Positions 32,047 through 41,049 of a stretch of 64,000 nt of DNA are shown here, piece after piece; position 1 is the stretch's first letter, and each line of letters begins with the position of its first letter. This stretch comes from Ruminococcus sp. Its GTDB lineage: Bacteria; Bacillota_A; Clostridia; Oscillospirales; Ruminococcaceae. The notes below the pieces were generated by a model, which did no database searches, was not told the origin of the DNA, and saw only the letters and a list, made by a program, of their open reading frames with translations. The stretch spans positions 95,814-159,813 of the forward strand of contig NZ_JAEEMU010000038.1 of assembly GCF_016283395.1 (NCBI RefSeq), read 5' to 3'. Position numbers and translations under genes: made by a program.

Positions 32047-33957
32047 TCAGTTCTCGCGCTGCTTTCTGTGCATCTGCTTGTCCTCATACATTTTTGCGTC
32101 AGCTTTGCTGATATATCCGTCGATATTCGAGCCCTTTTCGGGGACACCGCAGAATGCACCGAGACTCGCTTCAACTTTGTATGGCTTACCAGACGCATCA
32201 TTATATCTTCTCAAATAGCTTCGTATGTACTCGAAATATATTTCCGCACTCTCATCGGAATAATCTCCGCAGCCTATAAGTGCGTATTCATCTCCGCCTG
32301 TTCTCGCGCATATCTCGTTCATTCCGCAGCATGACTGCAATGCATTAGCCACAACGATGATGGCATTATCGCCCTCGATATGTCCGTAATTGTCATTTAT
32401 CATTTTCAGACGGTCAAGGTCAGCGATGATAACAAAGAGTTTCACACCTTCATCACAGGCTTTGCGGAATATGCTTTCAGCCATTCTCCTTAATCCCTTG
32501 CGGTTGTATATTCCCGTGAGAGTATCACGTATAGAGTTCATTAAAATACGCTGATTGATACTTATGAGCTTAGTACGCACACGCAGATATTCCAGAGCCA
32601 GGCCTATGTTCTTGTTCCACTCCGCAAAAACTCTGCTCTCGGCATTGCGTATATCCTCAAATCTGAATATGGAATAGCCGAAGCATCTGTCCATATAATG
32701 CAGAGGAAGCAGAAAGAATACCGACGGACTTTCGCAGTATTCGTCCATGAAATGCGGGATTATATCTGCCGAATGGAATTCCCGTCCGATAAACTCCGTA
32801 TGCTTTCGTGTATATATCATCTTGGCTTCCATTATATCAGCATAACCCTCGCGGAGATAATCATTGTCATCTTCCTTTTCAACGTTATCCCAGTTTCGGC
32901 AAAGGCAGAGCATATATGTATCCAGTCCTCTTATGGTATATATGAAGCCATTGAGCCTGCGAAGCAGACTGTCGAGGTTCTCTTCCTCCATAAGCTCGTC
33001 AAGCATACAGCTCTTTGTATAGTAATCGTCATAGCGTTTTATCCTGTTGTTGTATTCTTCACCTGTCTCAACGCTTAACAGAGTATTGCTTCCGCAACCG
33101 CAAGAACGTGCAAGGATAAGCCTGCCGCGCTCAAGTGTTTCAAGGGGAGCAACATCTTCACCTGTTATTCTCTTATGAAGTATACATACCGCACTTGCGC
33201 CCATTCTGATATTCTCGGGGCACACCGTAGATATGGAAGGAATTTCCAACACGGCTTTTTTCGAGCCGTCATAGCCCGAAATCTTAAAGTCCTCGGGTAT
33301 CCTGTAACCGCCCTTTACCATTGAATTGCAAAGACTTCTTGCCATATCGTCATTTGCACATACAACAGCATCGGGGATAGGTCTTTCGCCCGTAATGAAT
33401 TCCTTTGCAAGATGCTGAGAAACTATTTTCCAGAAGTCGCCGTAAATAATATCATCTTCGGCTATTTCCAGCCCGTGCTTCTTCATTGAGCGTTTATATC
33501 CTTCAAGTCTTGACATTGCAGGAGGACTTCCCTCTGGACCTGTAAGGCACATTATCTTTTTACAGCCGTGAGCTTCTATGAAATGGTCTGTCATCTGCTC
33601 GAAAAGCTCGGTATCCTCAGCATAGAGGCTGTCGCAGAAATCGAAATCATGATCGAGAGCCACTACAGGTATTCCCCAGTGTGAAAATACCTTTACGAAT
33701 TTATCCACAAGGTTCTGGCTTGCAAGATTACTCGCAAGAAGTATTACTCCGTCAATAACATCGGCTTTTATAAGGGAGAAGATATTCTCCTCGCCCTGCT
33801 GAATAAGACCGCCGCTGTCGAGATTGAAAGCCATAAGAAATGTGAGCACATCATAACCGAGAGATCTGCACTGCTCGGAAATGCCGATAAATATGCGATT
33901 CATATAGCTGTTGAAAACATCAGCCGCAATGACTGCTATGGTCTTGCGCTCCTTCAT
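32047..33957 (-). CDS. LacI-type substrate-binding domain + GGDEF protein
   Basis: The 636-residue protein has no signal peptide or TM segment. Residues about 5-280 are a LacI/Peripla_BP_3 sugar-sensor fold (TIAVIAADVFNSYMNRIFIGI, IPDAVVCANDDMARSL) but lack the LacI DNA-binding helix-turn-helix. A Cys-containing junction (ARSCGCGSN) and a 190-residue middle region follow. The C-terminus is a GGDEF domain (DTLTGIYNRKGLRRM, active-site variant TGGDEYALIG). It would link a cytoplasmic ligand to c-di-GMP synthesis. I see no RxxD inhibitory site. It has the same sensor and middle region plan as the AraC-type protein at 48426-50600. Confidence 0.85.
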   Translation of the reverse strand: MKERKTIAVIAADVFNSYMNRIFIGISEQCRSLGYDVLTFLMAFNLDSGGLIQQGEENIFSLIKADVIDGVILLASNLASQNLVDKFVKVFSHWGIPVVALDHDFDFCDSLYAEDTELFEQMTDHFIEAHGCKKIMCLTGPEGSPPAMSRLEGYKRSMKKHGLEIAEDDIIYGDFWKIVSQHLAKEFITGERPIPDAVVCANDDMARSLCNSMVKGGYRIPEDFKISGYDGSKKAVLEIPSISTVCPENIRMGASAVCILHKRITGEDVAPLETLERGRLILARSCGCGSNTLLSVETGEEYNNRIKRYDDYYTKSCMLDELMEEENLDSLLRRLNGFIYTIRGLDTYMLCLCRNWDNVEKEDDNDYLREGYADIMEAKMIYTRKHTEFIGREFHSADIIPHFMDEYCESPSVFFLLPLHYMDRCFGYSIFRFEDIRNAESRVFAEWNKNIGLALEYLRVRTKLISINQRILMNSIRDTLTGIYNRKGLRRMAESIFRKACDEGVKLFVIIADLDRLKMINDNYGHIEGDNAIIVVANALQSCCGMNEICARTGGDEYALIGCGDYSDESAEIYFEYIRSYLRRYNDASGKPYKVEASLGAFCGVPEKGSNIDGYISKADAKMYEDKQMHRKQREN

Positions 33958-33995
33958 AACAGATCCCCCTTTCGTGTAAAATGTGTCTTATAGTT

Positions 33996-34024
33996 ATTAT
34001 ACACTAAAAGGCATATTTTTTCAA
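33996..34024 (-). promoter_or_regulatory. promoter of the sensor/GGDEF gene
   Basis: Minus strand TTGAAA (34024-34019), 17-base spacer, TATAAT (34001-33996). The -35 box lies within the 3' arm of the mutS2 terminator hairpin. Confidence 0.7.
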
Positions 34025-34056
34025 CTCCTAAAGGAGAATTATAGAAAAAATATGCC
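34010..34056 (-). terminator. terminator after mutS2
   Basis: GGCATATTTTTTC / GAAAAAATATGCC, a perfect 13-bp stem with a 21-base loop, flanked by AAA and TTTT. Its downstream arm contains the next gene's -35 element. Confidence 0.7.
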
Positions 34057-34087
34057 TTTATTACAATTATAATGATATATTTTATAC

Positions 34088-36478
34088 TTATTTTAATTCA
34101 ACTACGGTAACTCCGTCCTCTCCCTCGCCGAAGAGTCCCAGTCGGAAGCTCTTTACTGACGGGTGGGATTTCAGTCTCTTATGCACAGCCTGTCTGAGGA
34201 GTCCCGTACCTTTTCCGTGGATAATAGTCACCATTGAGATATTGGACATAACAGCCTGATCGAGGAATGCATCAAGCTGGTAAACTCCGTCATCGCAGGC
34301 ACTTCCGCGGATATCGAGCTCCATTTTGCCCCTGCGCTCAGCCTTTACGCCCACCTTGTTCATCTTTCGGTTAGGACGTATGGACTTGTTGCTCACAGTT
34401 ACCTTTTCGGGCTCTTCGAGACGCAGACGGGAGATATTCATCTTAGTTTTCATAACGCCCATCTGAACGTATACGAAGTCGCTTCCGTCAGGATCGCCCG
34501 AGATTATGCCCTTGCGCTGCAAGTCTACAACATATACGGTATCTCCGCGGCGGAGCTTTCTCGGCAGCACATAGCCCTCGTTAGGGTCACGCTTGTCGAT
34601 AGGATTAGCCGTATCGTACATCTTGTTGAAGCTCTGCTTCGATTTAGATTTAACGTTTGAAACGTTTGCGCTGAAGTCCTTTTTATCCTTTTCCTTGCGA
34701 AGTCTTTCAAGCTCGTCGATAAGCTCGTTGGACTCAGCCTTAGTCTGCTCTATAATGGTCATAGCGCGGAGTCTTGCCTTTTCAAGCTCGTCAGCCTTAG
34801 CTGCTTCAAGCTTTTCGCGCTCTATCCTGATAGCTTCTTCATGCTCCGCAGTCTGAGCTTTAAGGCGCGATATCTCCTCTTTCTGCTTTTCAAGCTCAAG
34901 ACGTGTGCTTTCAAGCTTGCCTATTACCTCTTCAAGTCTGGTATTTGCTTCGCTGACTCTTGTTTTCGCGTCTGCGATTATATCAGCAGGCATACCGAGA
35001 CTTTCTGAAATCGCAAAAGCGTTGGATTTACCGGGAGAACCTACGATAAGCTTGTATGTAGGTCTCAGAGTTTCGATATCAAATTCGCATGAAGCGTTTT
35101 CAATGCCTTCACCGTCAATAGCAAATACTTTAAGCTCCTGATAATGAGTAGTTACCATTATCTTTGCGCCATTGAGCATAAGTCGGCGGATTATTGATAT
35201 GGCAAGTGCCGCACCCTCAACAGGATCGGTACCCGAGCCAAGCTCGTCAAGTAGCACAAGTGACTGCTCATCGGCTGTTTTCAGTATTTCAATGACTTTG
35301 TTAGTATGAGACGAGAATGTGGAAAGGTTCTGCTCTATGCTCTGGCTGTCACCGATATCTGCAAGGATATGGTCATATACGGATATCCTGCTTCCGTCAG
35401 CAACGGGTATGAGCAGTCCGCACATTGTCATAGCCGCAAGAAGTCCTGCGGTTTTAAGGGATACTGTCTTACCGCCTGTGTTAGGACCTGTTATGATAAG
35501 TGCCTGATAGTCCTCACCAAGACTGATATCCACAGGCACAGCCTTGTTCTTGTCGATAAGAGGATGACGTGCTTTTTTAAGGTACATCTTTCCGTCATCG
35601 GTTATCTCGGGCAGTGAGCAGTTGAGCTTTGCAGCAAGGTTCGACTTTGCAAAATAAAGGTTCAGCTCTGTACAGACCTTGTAATTCTCCGCAAGAATAT
35701 CCGCATATTCGCCGCACTCGCGGCAGAGCTGACGGACAATGCGTTCTATCTCCTCCTGCTCCTTTGCTTCAAGGAGACGTATATCGTTATTTGCCTCGAC
35801 TATTGCCATAGGCTCGATGAATATAGTCTGTCCCGTAGCCGATGTATCATGTATAAGACCGCTTACCTGTCCGCGGTATTCGGACTTTACAGGCAAAACG
35901 AAACGTCCGTCACGGATAGTGACATTGCTCTCCTGCAAATACTGCTGTGTGGTCTTGTTCTTTATCATTTTGTCGAGAGTTTCGCGGAGCTGCATACCTG
36001 CGCGGTTTATTTTCCGGCGAATTGCAGCCAGCTCCGCACTTGCAGCATCTGCTATCTCGTTCTCGGAGATTATCGAACGCTCAAGCTTTTCAAGCAGCCA
36101 GTCGTTAGGCTGCAATCTTGAAAACAGGTAGCTCAGCTCAGTTTCAACGTTTTCACAGTGAGCATACCAGTCCGCCAAAGACTTTATCTGTCTCAGCATT
36201 GCTGCTATGTCCATAAGGTCGCGGAGAGATATGACTGCTCCCGACTTTGCTCTTGCAGCTACAGAGCTTATATCCTTGAAATTGCCGAAAGGCGGTGTTC
36301 CGAACTGCACCGAAAGAGACAGTGCCTGTGAGGTTTTAAGACACTCATACCGCACTCTTTCGAGGTCGTTGTCGGGACGTACCGCCAATGCCATGCGGTG
36401 AGTCTCCTCGTTTGAGGTGAGCTCGGCAAGCATTTCAAGTATCTTGTCCAGTTCAAGTGTTTTCAAATATTTATCCAT
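34088..36478 (-). CDS. mutS2: endonuclease MutS2
   Basis: The 796-residue protein has the MutS-type ATPase with Walker A TGPNTGGKTVS (about residue 333) and Walker B LVLLDELGSGTDP, a long coiled coil (about 520-640), and a C-terminal Smr nuclease domain (LDIRGSACDDG, IIHGKGTGLLR). MutS2 acts on branched DNA and, in Bacillus, on collided ribosomes. Full length; the start has AAAGGAT upstream. No sign of an operon partner apart from the small hairpin element upstream. Confidence 0.95.
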   Translation of the reverse strand: MDKYLKTLELDKILEMLAELTSNEETHRMALAVRPDNDLERVRYECLKTSQALSLSVQFGTPPFGNFKDISSVAARAKSGAVISLRDLMDIAAMLRQIKSLADWYAHCENVETELSYLFSRLQPNDWLLEKLERSIISENEIADAASAELAAIRRKINRAGMQLRETLDKMIKNKTTQQYLQESNVTIRDGRFVLPVKSEYRGQVSGLIHDTSATGQTIFIEPMAIVEANNDIRLLEAKEQEEIERIVRQLCRECGEYADILAENYKVCTELNLYFAKSNLAAKLNCSLPEITDDGKMYLKKARHPLIDKNKAVPVDISLGEDYQALIITGPNTGGKTVSLKTAGLLAAMTMCGLLIPVADGSRISVYDHILADIGDSQSIEQNLSTFSSHTNKVIEILKTADEQSLVLLDELGSGTDPVEGAALAISIIRRLMLNGAKIMVTTHYQELKVFAIDGEGIENASCEFDIETLRPTYKLIVGSPGKSNAFAISESLGMPADIIADAKTRVSEANTRLEEVIGKLESTRLELEKQKEEISRLKAQTAEHEEAIRIEREKLEAAKADELEKARLRAMTIIEQTKAESNELIDELERLRKEKDKKDFSANVSNVKSKSKQSFNKMYDTANPIDKRDPNEGYVLPRKLRRGDTVYVVDLQRKGIISGDPDGSDFVYVQMGVMKTKMNISRLRLEEPEKVTVSNKSIRPNRKMNKVGVKAERRGKMELDIRGSACDDGVYQLDAFLDQAVMSNISMVTIIHGKGTGLLRQAVHKRLKSHPSVKSFRLGLFGEGEDGVTVVELK

Positions 36479-36493
36479 AATTATCCTTTTATT

Positions 36494-36612
36494 CAGTTTA
36501 GAGTTGAGAGTTTAGAGTTTAGAGTTGCGGTGTCGCCTACGGCGACAAATTGAAATAATGTGAGCCCAGTAACTACATTAACTCTCAACTCTCAATTCTC
36601 AACTCTCAACTT
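36494..36612. repeat. hairpin built of TAGAGTT / AACTCTC heptamers
   Basis: The left arm has repeated GAGTT(T/G)AGAG units, the right arm has repeated AACTCTCAA units, and a small TGTCGCC-TA-CGGCGACA stem lies between. The two arms pair over about 25 bases. It separates mutS2 from recO and has no coding potential. Confidence 0.65.
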
Positions 36613-36621
36613 TTATACTTT

Positions 36622-37371
36622 CTAACAACTCAAAATCGATTTGTAAAAATCCAATGTGCCGAAGCTGCGTTCAAGGTGAGTAAGTGCATATGTTTCCGTA
36701 AGTGCGGAAAGCTTCTGCTGAGTCTCCTCGGATACACGGAAATTGAAAAGCCTGCTGAAATCAGCAAGCACTATATGCCGCACCGCACTCAGCACAGGCA
36801 GCTTTATCTTCATGTAGTTTTCCTTTGTGTCGTTTTCAAAGCAGTCCGAACAGAAAAATCCGCCGCTCTCCATACAGAAAAACAGCTCCTCAGGCTCGTA
36901 AACTCCGCAGCCTCTGCAAGCTACGATATCGGGCATATAGCCGATCTCCGACATAAGCCTCATCTCAAAAACCGATCTCAGCAGCTTCTCATCACGCTGA
37001 CCTGTTTCAAGGTAGTGGAGCGAATTCAGCAAAAGCCGCATTATATCACCGTTCTGAGCCTCGGGCTTTATGCAGAAGCGCATTATCTCGGCAAAATAGC
37101 TTGCCAGAGATATCTTTGAAAGCGAATCACGAAGTCCGTAAAAAATATGTATCGGCTCTGCACTGTTGAGGTAAAGATACTTTCCTCTCTTGTCTATGCA
37201 GAACCGTGAATATGCCAGAAGCTGAGTGGAGCTCCCCGATTTTCCGTTTATTTTCCTTGCGCCTTTTACGGAAACCTCGATAACTCCGCTCTCTCCCGTC
37301 AGTATATCAATGAATTTGTCCTGTTCACCAACAGAACGCTCTTTAAGGACGATGCCTTCAACAGTTGTCAT
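36622..37371 (-). CDS. recO: DNA repair protein RecO
   Basis: The 249-residue recombination mediator has the N-terminal OB-fold start (TVEGIVLKERSVGEQDKFIDIL) and a zinc-binding set, CRGCGVYEP with FFCSDC (four Cys at about residues 152-175). It loads RecA with RecR on SSB-coated DNA. It overlaps the end of a yqzL-like gene by 14 bases and is followed upstream by era, the usual Firmicutes order. Confidence 0.93.
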   Translation of the reverse strand: MTTVEGIVLKERSVGEQDKFIDILTGESGVIEVSVKGARKINGKSGSSTQLLAYSRFCIDKRGKYLYLNSAEPIHIFYGLRDSLSKISLASYFAEIMRFCIKPEAQNGDIMRLLLNSLHYLETGQRDEKLLRSVFEMRLMSEIGYMPDIVACRGCGVYEPEELFFCMESGGFFCSDCFENDTKENYMKIKLPVLSAVRHIVLADFSRLFNFRVSEETQQKLSALTETYALTHLERSFGTLDFYKSILSC

Positions 37372-37459
37372 GGTTATCTTCCTTATGCGCCGAATATTGC
37401 AGATAGTCCTCTATACTGCCGCTTTCAGCAAATTTATTCCAAAGTATATCCTCCGACAT
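37358..37459 (-). CDS. YqzL-like small protein
   Basis: 33 residues beginning MSEDILWNKFAESGSIEDYL, with GGAGG 5 bases before the ATG. The position between era and recO and the pattern W-x-x-F-x-x-(S/T)-G-x-I-x-x-Y-L match Bacillus YqzL. It is short enough to be missed by standard gene callers. Function unknown. Confidence 0.75.
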   Translation of the reverse strand: MSEDILWNKFAESGSIEDYLQYSAHKEDNHDNC

Positions 37460-37537
37460 TTTTACCTCCGCAGTTGATGGTTCGGGAGTATTCCCCCATA
37501 ATATCTTCTGCGTAATAGTTCATAATATCAGCGGAAA

Positions 37538-38431
37538 TTATTTCTCGGAAAGTCCGAAGCTTCTGATGAGATTTTCTCTGTTTCGCCAGTCCTCTTTTAC
37601 CTTTACCCAGCATTTGAGGTTGACCTTTATCTGGAAGAAGTCCTCAAGCTCTATTCTTGCGGCAGTTGAAGCCTTTTTCAGCATTGCTCCGCCCTTGCCG
37701 ATAACTATGCCCTTGTGGGACTCCTTCTCACAGTAGATAACAGCAGATATATCAAGGATATCCTTGTCCTCGCGCTCGCTCATCTGCTCTACACCTACGG
37801 CTATACCGTGAGGCACTTCATCGCTGAGGAGCATAAGGAGCTTCTCGCGTATCATCTCTGCTGCCAGTACCTTTTCGGGCTGGTCGGTTATCATATCATC
37901 AGGGAAGAAGTGTACCGACTCCTCGGAAAGTGCGATTATCTCATCAATTACTATATCAACACCGCTGTTTTCCGTCACGCTTACAGGAACGACTGCCTGA
38001 AACTTCACCTTAGCTGTAAGCTCAGCTATAACAGGAGCAAGCTCGTCCTTGTTCTTCAGCAGGTCTATCTTGTTGAGCACAAGTATTATGGGCATCTTTG
38101 ATGCGTTCATTGACTTCAGCAGTTCAAGCTCCTGCTCGTTTATCTTCTTTGTGCAGTCCATAACAAAGACCACAGCATCAATATCACTGACGGACTCCTT
38201 GACCGTATTGAGCATATGCTCGCTGAGCTTGTTTACAGGCTTGTGCAGTCCCGGAGTATCAAAGAATACAAGCTGTACATCGTCGATATTGCGTATACCC
38301 GTTATACGTGTACGGGTAGTCTGAGGCTTGCTGCTGACAGAAGCTATCTTCTCTCCCACGATAGCGTTGAGGAGAGAGGATTTTCCTGCATTTGTGCGTC
38401 CTGCGATAGTAACGAAAGCAGTCCTTGACAT
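37538..38431 (-). CDS. era: GTPase Era
   Basis: The 297-residue GTPase binds 16S rRNA during 30S assembly. G1 GRTNAGKSS, G3 DTPGLH, G4 NKID and the C-terminal KH domain (VIGKGGAMLKK) are intact. It overlaps the ybeY stop region by one base, forming phoH-ybeY-era-yqzL-recO. Confidence 0.96.
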   Translation of the reverse strand: MSRTAFVTIAGRTNAGKSSLLNAIVGEKIASVSSKPQTTRTRITGIRNIDDVQLVFFDTPGLHKPVNKLSEHMLNTVKESVSDIDAVVFVMDCTKKINEQELELLKSMNASKMPIILVLNKIDLLKNKDELAPVIAELTAKVKFQAVVPVSVTENSGVDIVIDEIIALSEESVHFFPDDMITDQPEKVLAAEMIREKLLMLLSDEVPHGIAVGVEQMSEREDKDILDISAVIYCEKESHKGIVIGKGGAMLKKASTAARIELEDFFQIKVNLKCWVKVKEDWRNRENLIRSFGLSEK

Positions 38432-38943
38432 CAGTTATTATCTCCGTTCACAACAAAAGTAACGTCACGGGAAATACCCAGCTTTTCGAGTACGGACTCT
38501 TCCTTTTCACGCATGATGCGCTGGTCGAGCTGGCTTGTCTCGTGATCGTATCCGAGAAGGTGGAGCATTGAATGTACTGTAAGGAAGCCAACTTCTCTCT
38601 CAAGTGAGTGACCGAAGTTCTGAGCCTGCTTTACAGCAGTTTCCAGTGAAATAACAACGTCACCCAGCTGTACTGCGCCTGTTTCGGGATTTACCTCAAC
38701 AGTACCGTCCTCGCTTGTAAGCGGGAATGAGAGCACATCTGTAACGCTGTCCTTGTTTCTGTATATCTTATTGAGATTTTTTATCTCGCTATTGCTTACG
38801 AAAGAAACGCTTACTTCTGCGTCCTTGCCGAAATTTTCAGTTGTAAGTACTGCCTGGCAGCATCTTCTGATAAGCAGTCTTATTCCAACGGGAACTTTCA
38901 CCTCTGTCTGATTATTCTTAACATATACCTTTAACTTAGCCAT
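38431..38943 (-). CDS. ybeY: endoribonuclease YbeY
   Basis: This protein of about 170 residues has the zinc motif HSMLHLLGYDH (Hx3Hx5H). It matures rRNA 3' ends and monitors ribosome quality. ATG 38943 is chosen (GGAG 11 bases upstream) and overlaps the end of phoH by 8 bases; an upstream in-frame start would intrude far into phoH. Confidence 0.93.
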   Translation of the reverse strand: MAKLKVYVKNNQTEVKVPVGIRLLIRRCCQAVLTTENFGKDAEVSVSFVSNSEIKNLNKIYRNKDSVTDVLSFPLTSEDGTVEVNPETGAVQLGDVVISLETAVKQAQNFGHSLEREVGFLTVHSMLHLLGYDHETSQLDQRIMREKEESVLEKLGISRDVTFVVNGDNN

Positions 38944-39907
38944 GAATATTTTTTCTCCCTTCGTTATATTTTTCATAAGCTTTGATAATATCCTGTACAA
39001 GTCTGTGTCTTACAACATCTTTTTCAGTAAAGCGATGTATTTGTATATCGTCGATGCCTTTAAGTACTTTTATAGCCTCAACAAGACCTGATTTTCTTGT
39101 ATCAGGAAGGTCGATCTGTGTAATATCGCCTGTAATGACCATTCTGCTCTCGTTTCCGAGACGGGTAAGGAACATTTTTATCTGTTCCGAAGTAGTATTC
39201 TGTGCTTCATCGAGTATAATAAAAGCTTCATCAAGTGTACGTCCGCGCATATAAGCCAGCGGAGCTACCTCGATTATGCCTTTTTCCATGTATCTTGCAA
39301 AGCTCTCTGCTCCGAACATATCGAAAAGAGCGTCATAGAGCGGACGAAGATAGGGGTCTACCTTATCCTGGAGATCGCCCGGAAGAAATCCCAGTTTTTC
39401 GCCTGCTTCAACGGCAGGACGGGTGAGGATTATCTTCTTTATCTTATGTTCGCGGAAAGCCTTTACAGCCATTGCAACTGCGAGATAGGTCTTGCCCGTA
39501 CCGGCAGGACCGATGCCGAGAACGATAGTATTCTCCTTTATAGCGTCTGTATAACGCTTCTGACCGACTGTACGCGGGCGGAGTATCTTACCCGAAGCTG
39601 TAACACATATACCATCTCCGCCAAGCTCCTGTAGCTCCTGCTCTGCGCCGTCAGCCACCATAGATGAGACATAGCGCACTGTCTGCTCATTGACAGCGTT
39701 GCCCTTATCAGCCATACTCATCAAAGCTCTCAGAGCTTTTTCAGCACCGCCGATATTCTCATCATCTCCTATTATTTTAATGCCGCCGTCTCTGCTTACG
39801 ACTGTCACATTGAAGTTTTTCTGTATCCTGTCCACATTTCCGTCAAGCTGACCGAAAAGAGCGGAAAGCTGCTCGGGACTGTCTGCGGGCACAAATTTTT
39901 CTGACAT
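38936..39907 (-). CDS. phoH: PhoH family ATPase
   Basis: This ATPase of about 323 residues has Walker A GIGPAGTGKTYLAVA and Walker B EAFIILDEAQNT, plus an N-terminal KH-like region. PhoH proteins are RNA-associated helicase-like ATPases. Start 39907 follows TTGGAG; a longer in-frame version would overlap the CYTH gene. Confidence 0.92.
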   Translation of the reverse strand: MSEKFVPADSPEQLSALFGQLDGNVDRIQKNFNVTVVSRDGGIKIIGDDENIGGAEKALRALMSMADKGNAVNEQTVRYVSSMVADGAEQELQELGGDGICVTASGKILRPRTVGQKRYTDAIKENTIVLGIGPAGTGKTYLAVAMAVKAFREHKIKKIILTRPAVEAGEKLGFLPGDLQDKVDPYLRPLYDALFDMFGAESFARYMEKGIIEVAPLAYMRGRTLDEAFIILDEAQNTTSEQIKMFLTRLGNESRMVITGDITQIDLPDTRKSGLVEAIKVLKGIDDIQIHRFTEKDVVRHRLVQDIIKAYEKYNEGRKNIHG

Positions 39908-39923
39908 CAACTGATTCTCCAAT

Positions 39924-40424
39924 CTATTGCTCGGGAAAAGCTCCTGCCTTTGCAAGTGCTGCATTGGAATAGCGTATATCGTCCGAGACCTCCATAATGA
40001 CCTTTACATTATCGGGGAAATCTATCTTCTGTTCGGGCGACCTTAGTTCAAGCTCCATTATAGCAAGCTTATCCGAGAAAGGATAGGTGTCCAGCTCAAA
40101 GAGCTGATCGTGATAGTCAAAGCAGTAGCGCACCTTCTTTACGGGAGGGCAATCTCTCAGCTCCTGCCCGAGCAAAGTACGGTACTCCTCTGCACTTATC
40201 TCATATTCATTTTCTTCCCTTGTAACATGAGTATGGAAGATCTTTTCAGTATAAGTATATTTCACACTGCCGTTCTCATCTACAGATCTGACTCTGCGCT
40301 GAGAACCATTCTGTCCGCTTTTCAGATAAGTCTGAACGATACCGATCCTGCGCTTTACGTCAAGCGCGGAAACATCGGGGAACTCAACAAGGAATTTTCT
40401 TTCGATCTCATATGATTTACTCAT
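39924..40424 (-). CDS. CYTH domain protein (inorganic triphosphatase-type)
   Basis: This protein of about 166 residues begins MSKSYEIERKFLVEFP, with the ExExK signature of the CYTH tunnel fold at residues 6-10, and alternating charged strands follow (QRRVRSV, YTEKI, EYEIS, YCFDY, ELDTY, IMELELRS). Family members are tripolyphosphatases, thiamine triphosphatases or class IV adenylate cyclases. GGAG precedes ATG 40424. It has its own strong promoter with a palindromic site. Confidence 0.85.
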   Translation of the reverse strand: MSKSYEIERKFLVEFPDVSALDVKRRIGIVQTYLKSGQNGSQRRVRSVDENGSVKYTYTEKIFHTHVTREENEYEISAEEYRTLLGQELRDCPPVKKVRYCFDYHDQLFELDTYPFSDKLAIMELELRSPEQKIDFPDNVKVIMEVSDDIRYSNAALAKAGAFPEQ

Positions 40425-40459
40425 AAGGCACTCTCCAAAAAGCAAAAATACTGCTTTAC

Positions 40460-40515
40460 ATATGTTGAAATCTTTTCAACATATCCATTATACAGCTTTT
40501 TTTGAATAATGTCAA
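40460..40515 (-). promoter_or_regulatory. promoter and palindromic operator of the CYTH gene
   Basis: Minus strand TTGACA (40515-40510), 17-base spacer, TATAAT (40492-40487). Two bases downstream begins a 25-bp inverted repeat (ATATGTTGAAA / TTTCAACATAT, 40484-40460) covering the expected transcription start. The placement suits a repressor operator; it would also form a 5' hairpin in the mRNA. Confidence 0.7.
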
Positions 40516-40980
40516 CAAAATTCCTGCATTTTTCTGTCTAAGATTGCTAAGTTTTATTAGATTGTCACATTTCTGTCACACTATGATTTTCATGTGGCAG
40601 AGATAATCACCCTATATCTTCATAAAACGATGCAGCACAGGTTTATGTGACACGCTCCGATATGCATACAATTTCATCACAAAAAGCTATTTCACCGCTG
40701 ATTTTACATGATAAAAAATGCGCATTCTCTATTATTTATTTTTCCAAAACCGATATATTATCTTTATATATACGCCTGTCAAATCAGGGTAACCAAAACA
40801 TACTTTTAGTCCACAAATGTCATCAAAACACATCAGCGGCAGTGTCAGCTTTCAACAACCAAGCTCCGTCACATTATCCAAATTGTTTATATGCTCAAAA
40901 ATCATGACAAAATAATCAACTTCAACAGCTGATTATTTATTCAATATGTACTTTTACAAAAAAATCTGTTATTTTTTTAT
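40516..40980. other. AT-rich intergenic DNA before gap
   Basis: About 465 bases between the divergent CYTH and gap promoters. I see no convincing gene, terminator or repeat here. Confidence 0.5.
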
Positions 40981-40988
40981 CGAACCAC

Positions 40989-41017
40989 TTGAAAAATTTT
41001 CCGAGTTGCGCTATAAT
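40989..41017 (+). promoter_or_regulatory. promoter of gap
   Basis: TTGAAA (40989-40994), 17-base spacer, TATAAT (41012-41017). TTAGGAGG follows at the ribosome-binding position. Confidence 0.8.
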
Positions 41018-41049
41018 TAATCTATACAAATTTTTAGGAGGTATATCCA

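Noticed and set aside
40516..40980. Small ORF at 40647-40907
   Set aside because: No ribosome-binding site, low-complexity composition and an AT-rich noncoding context.
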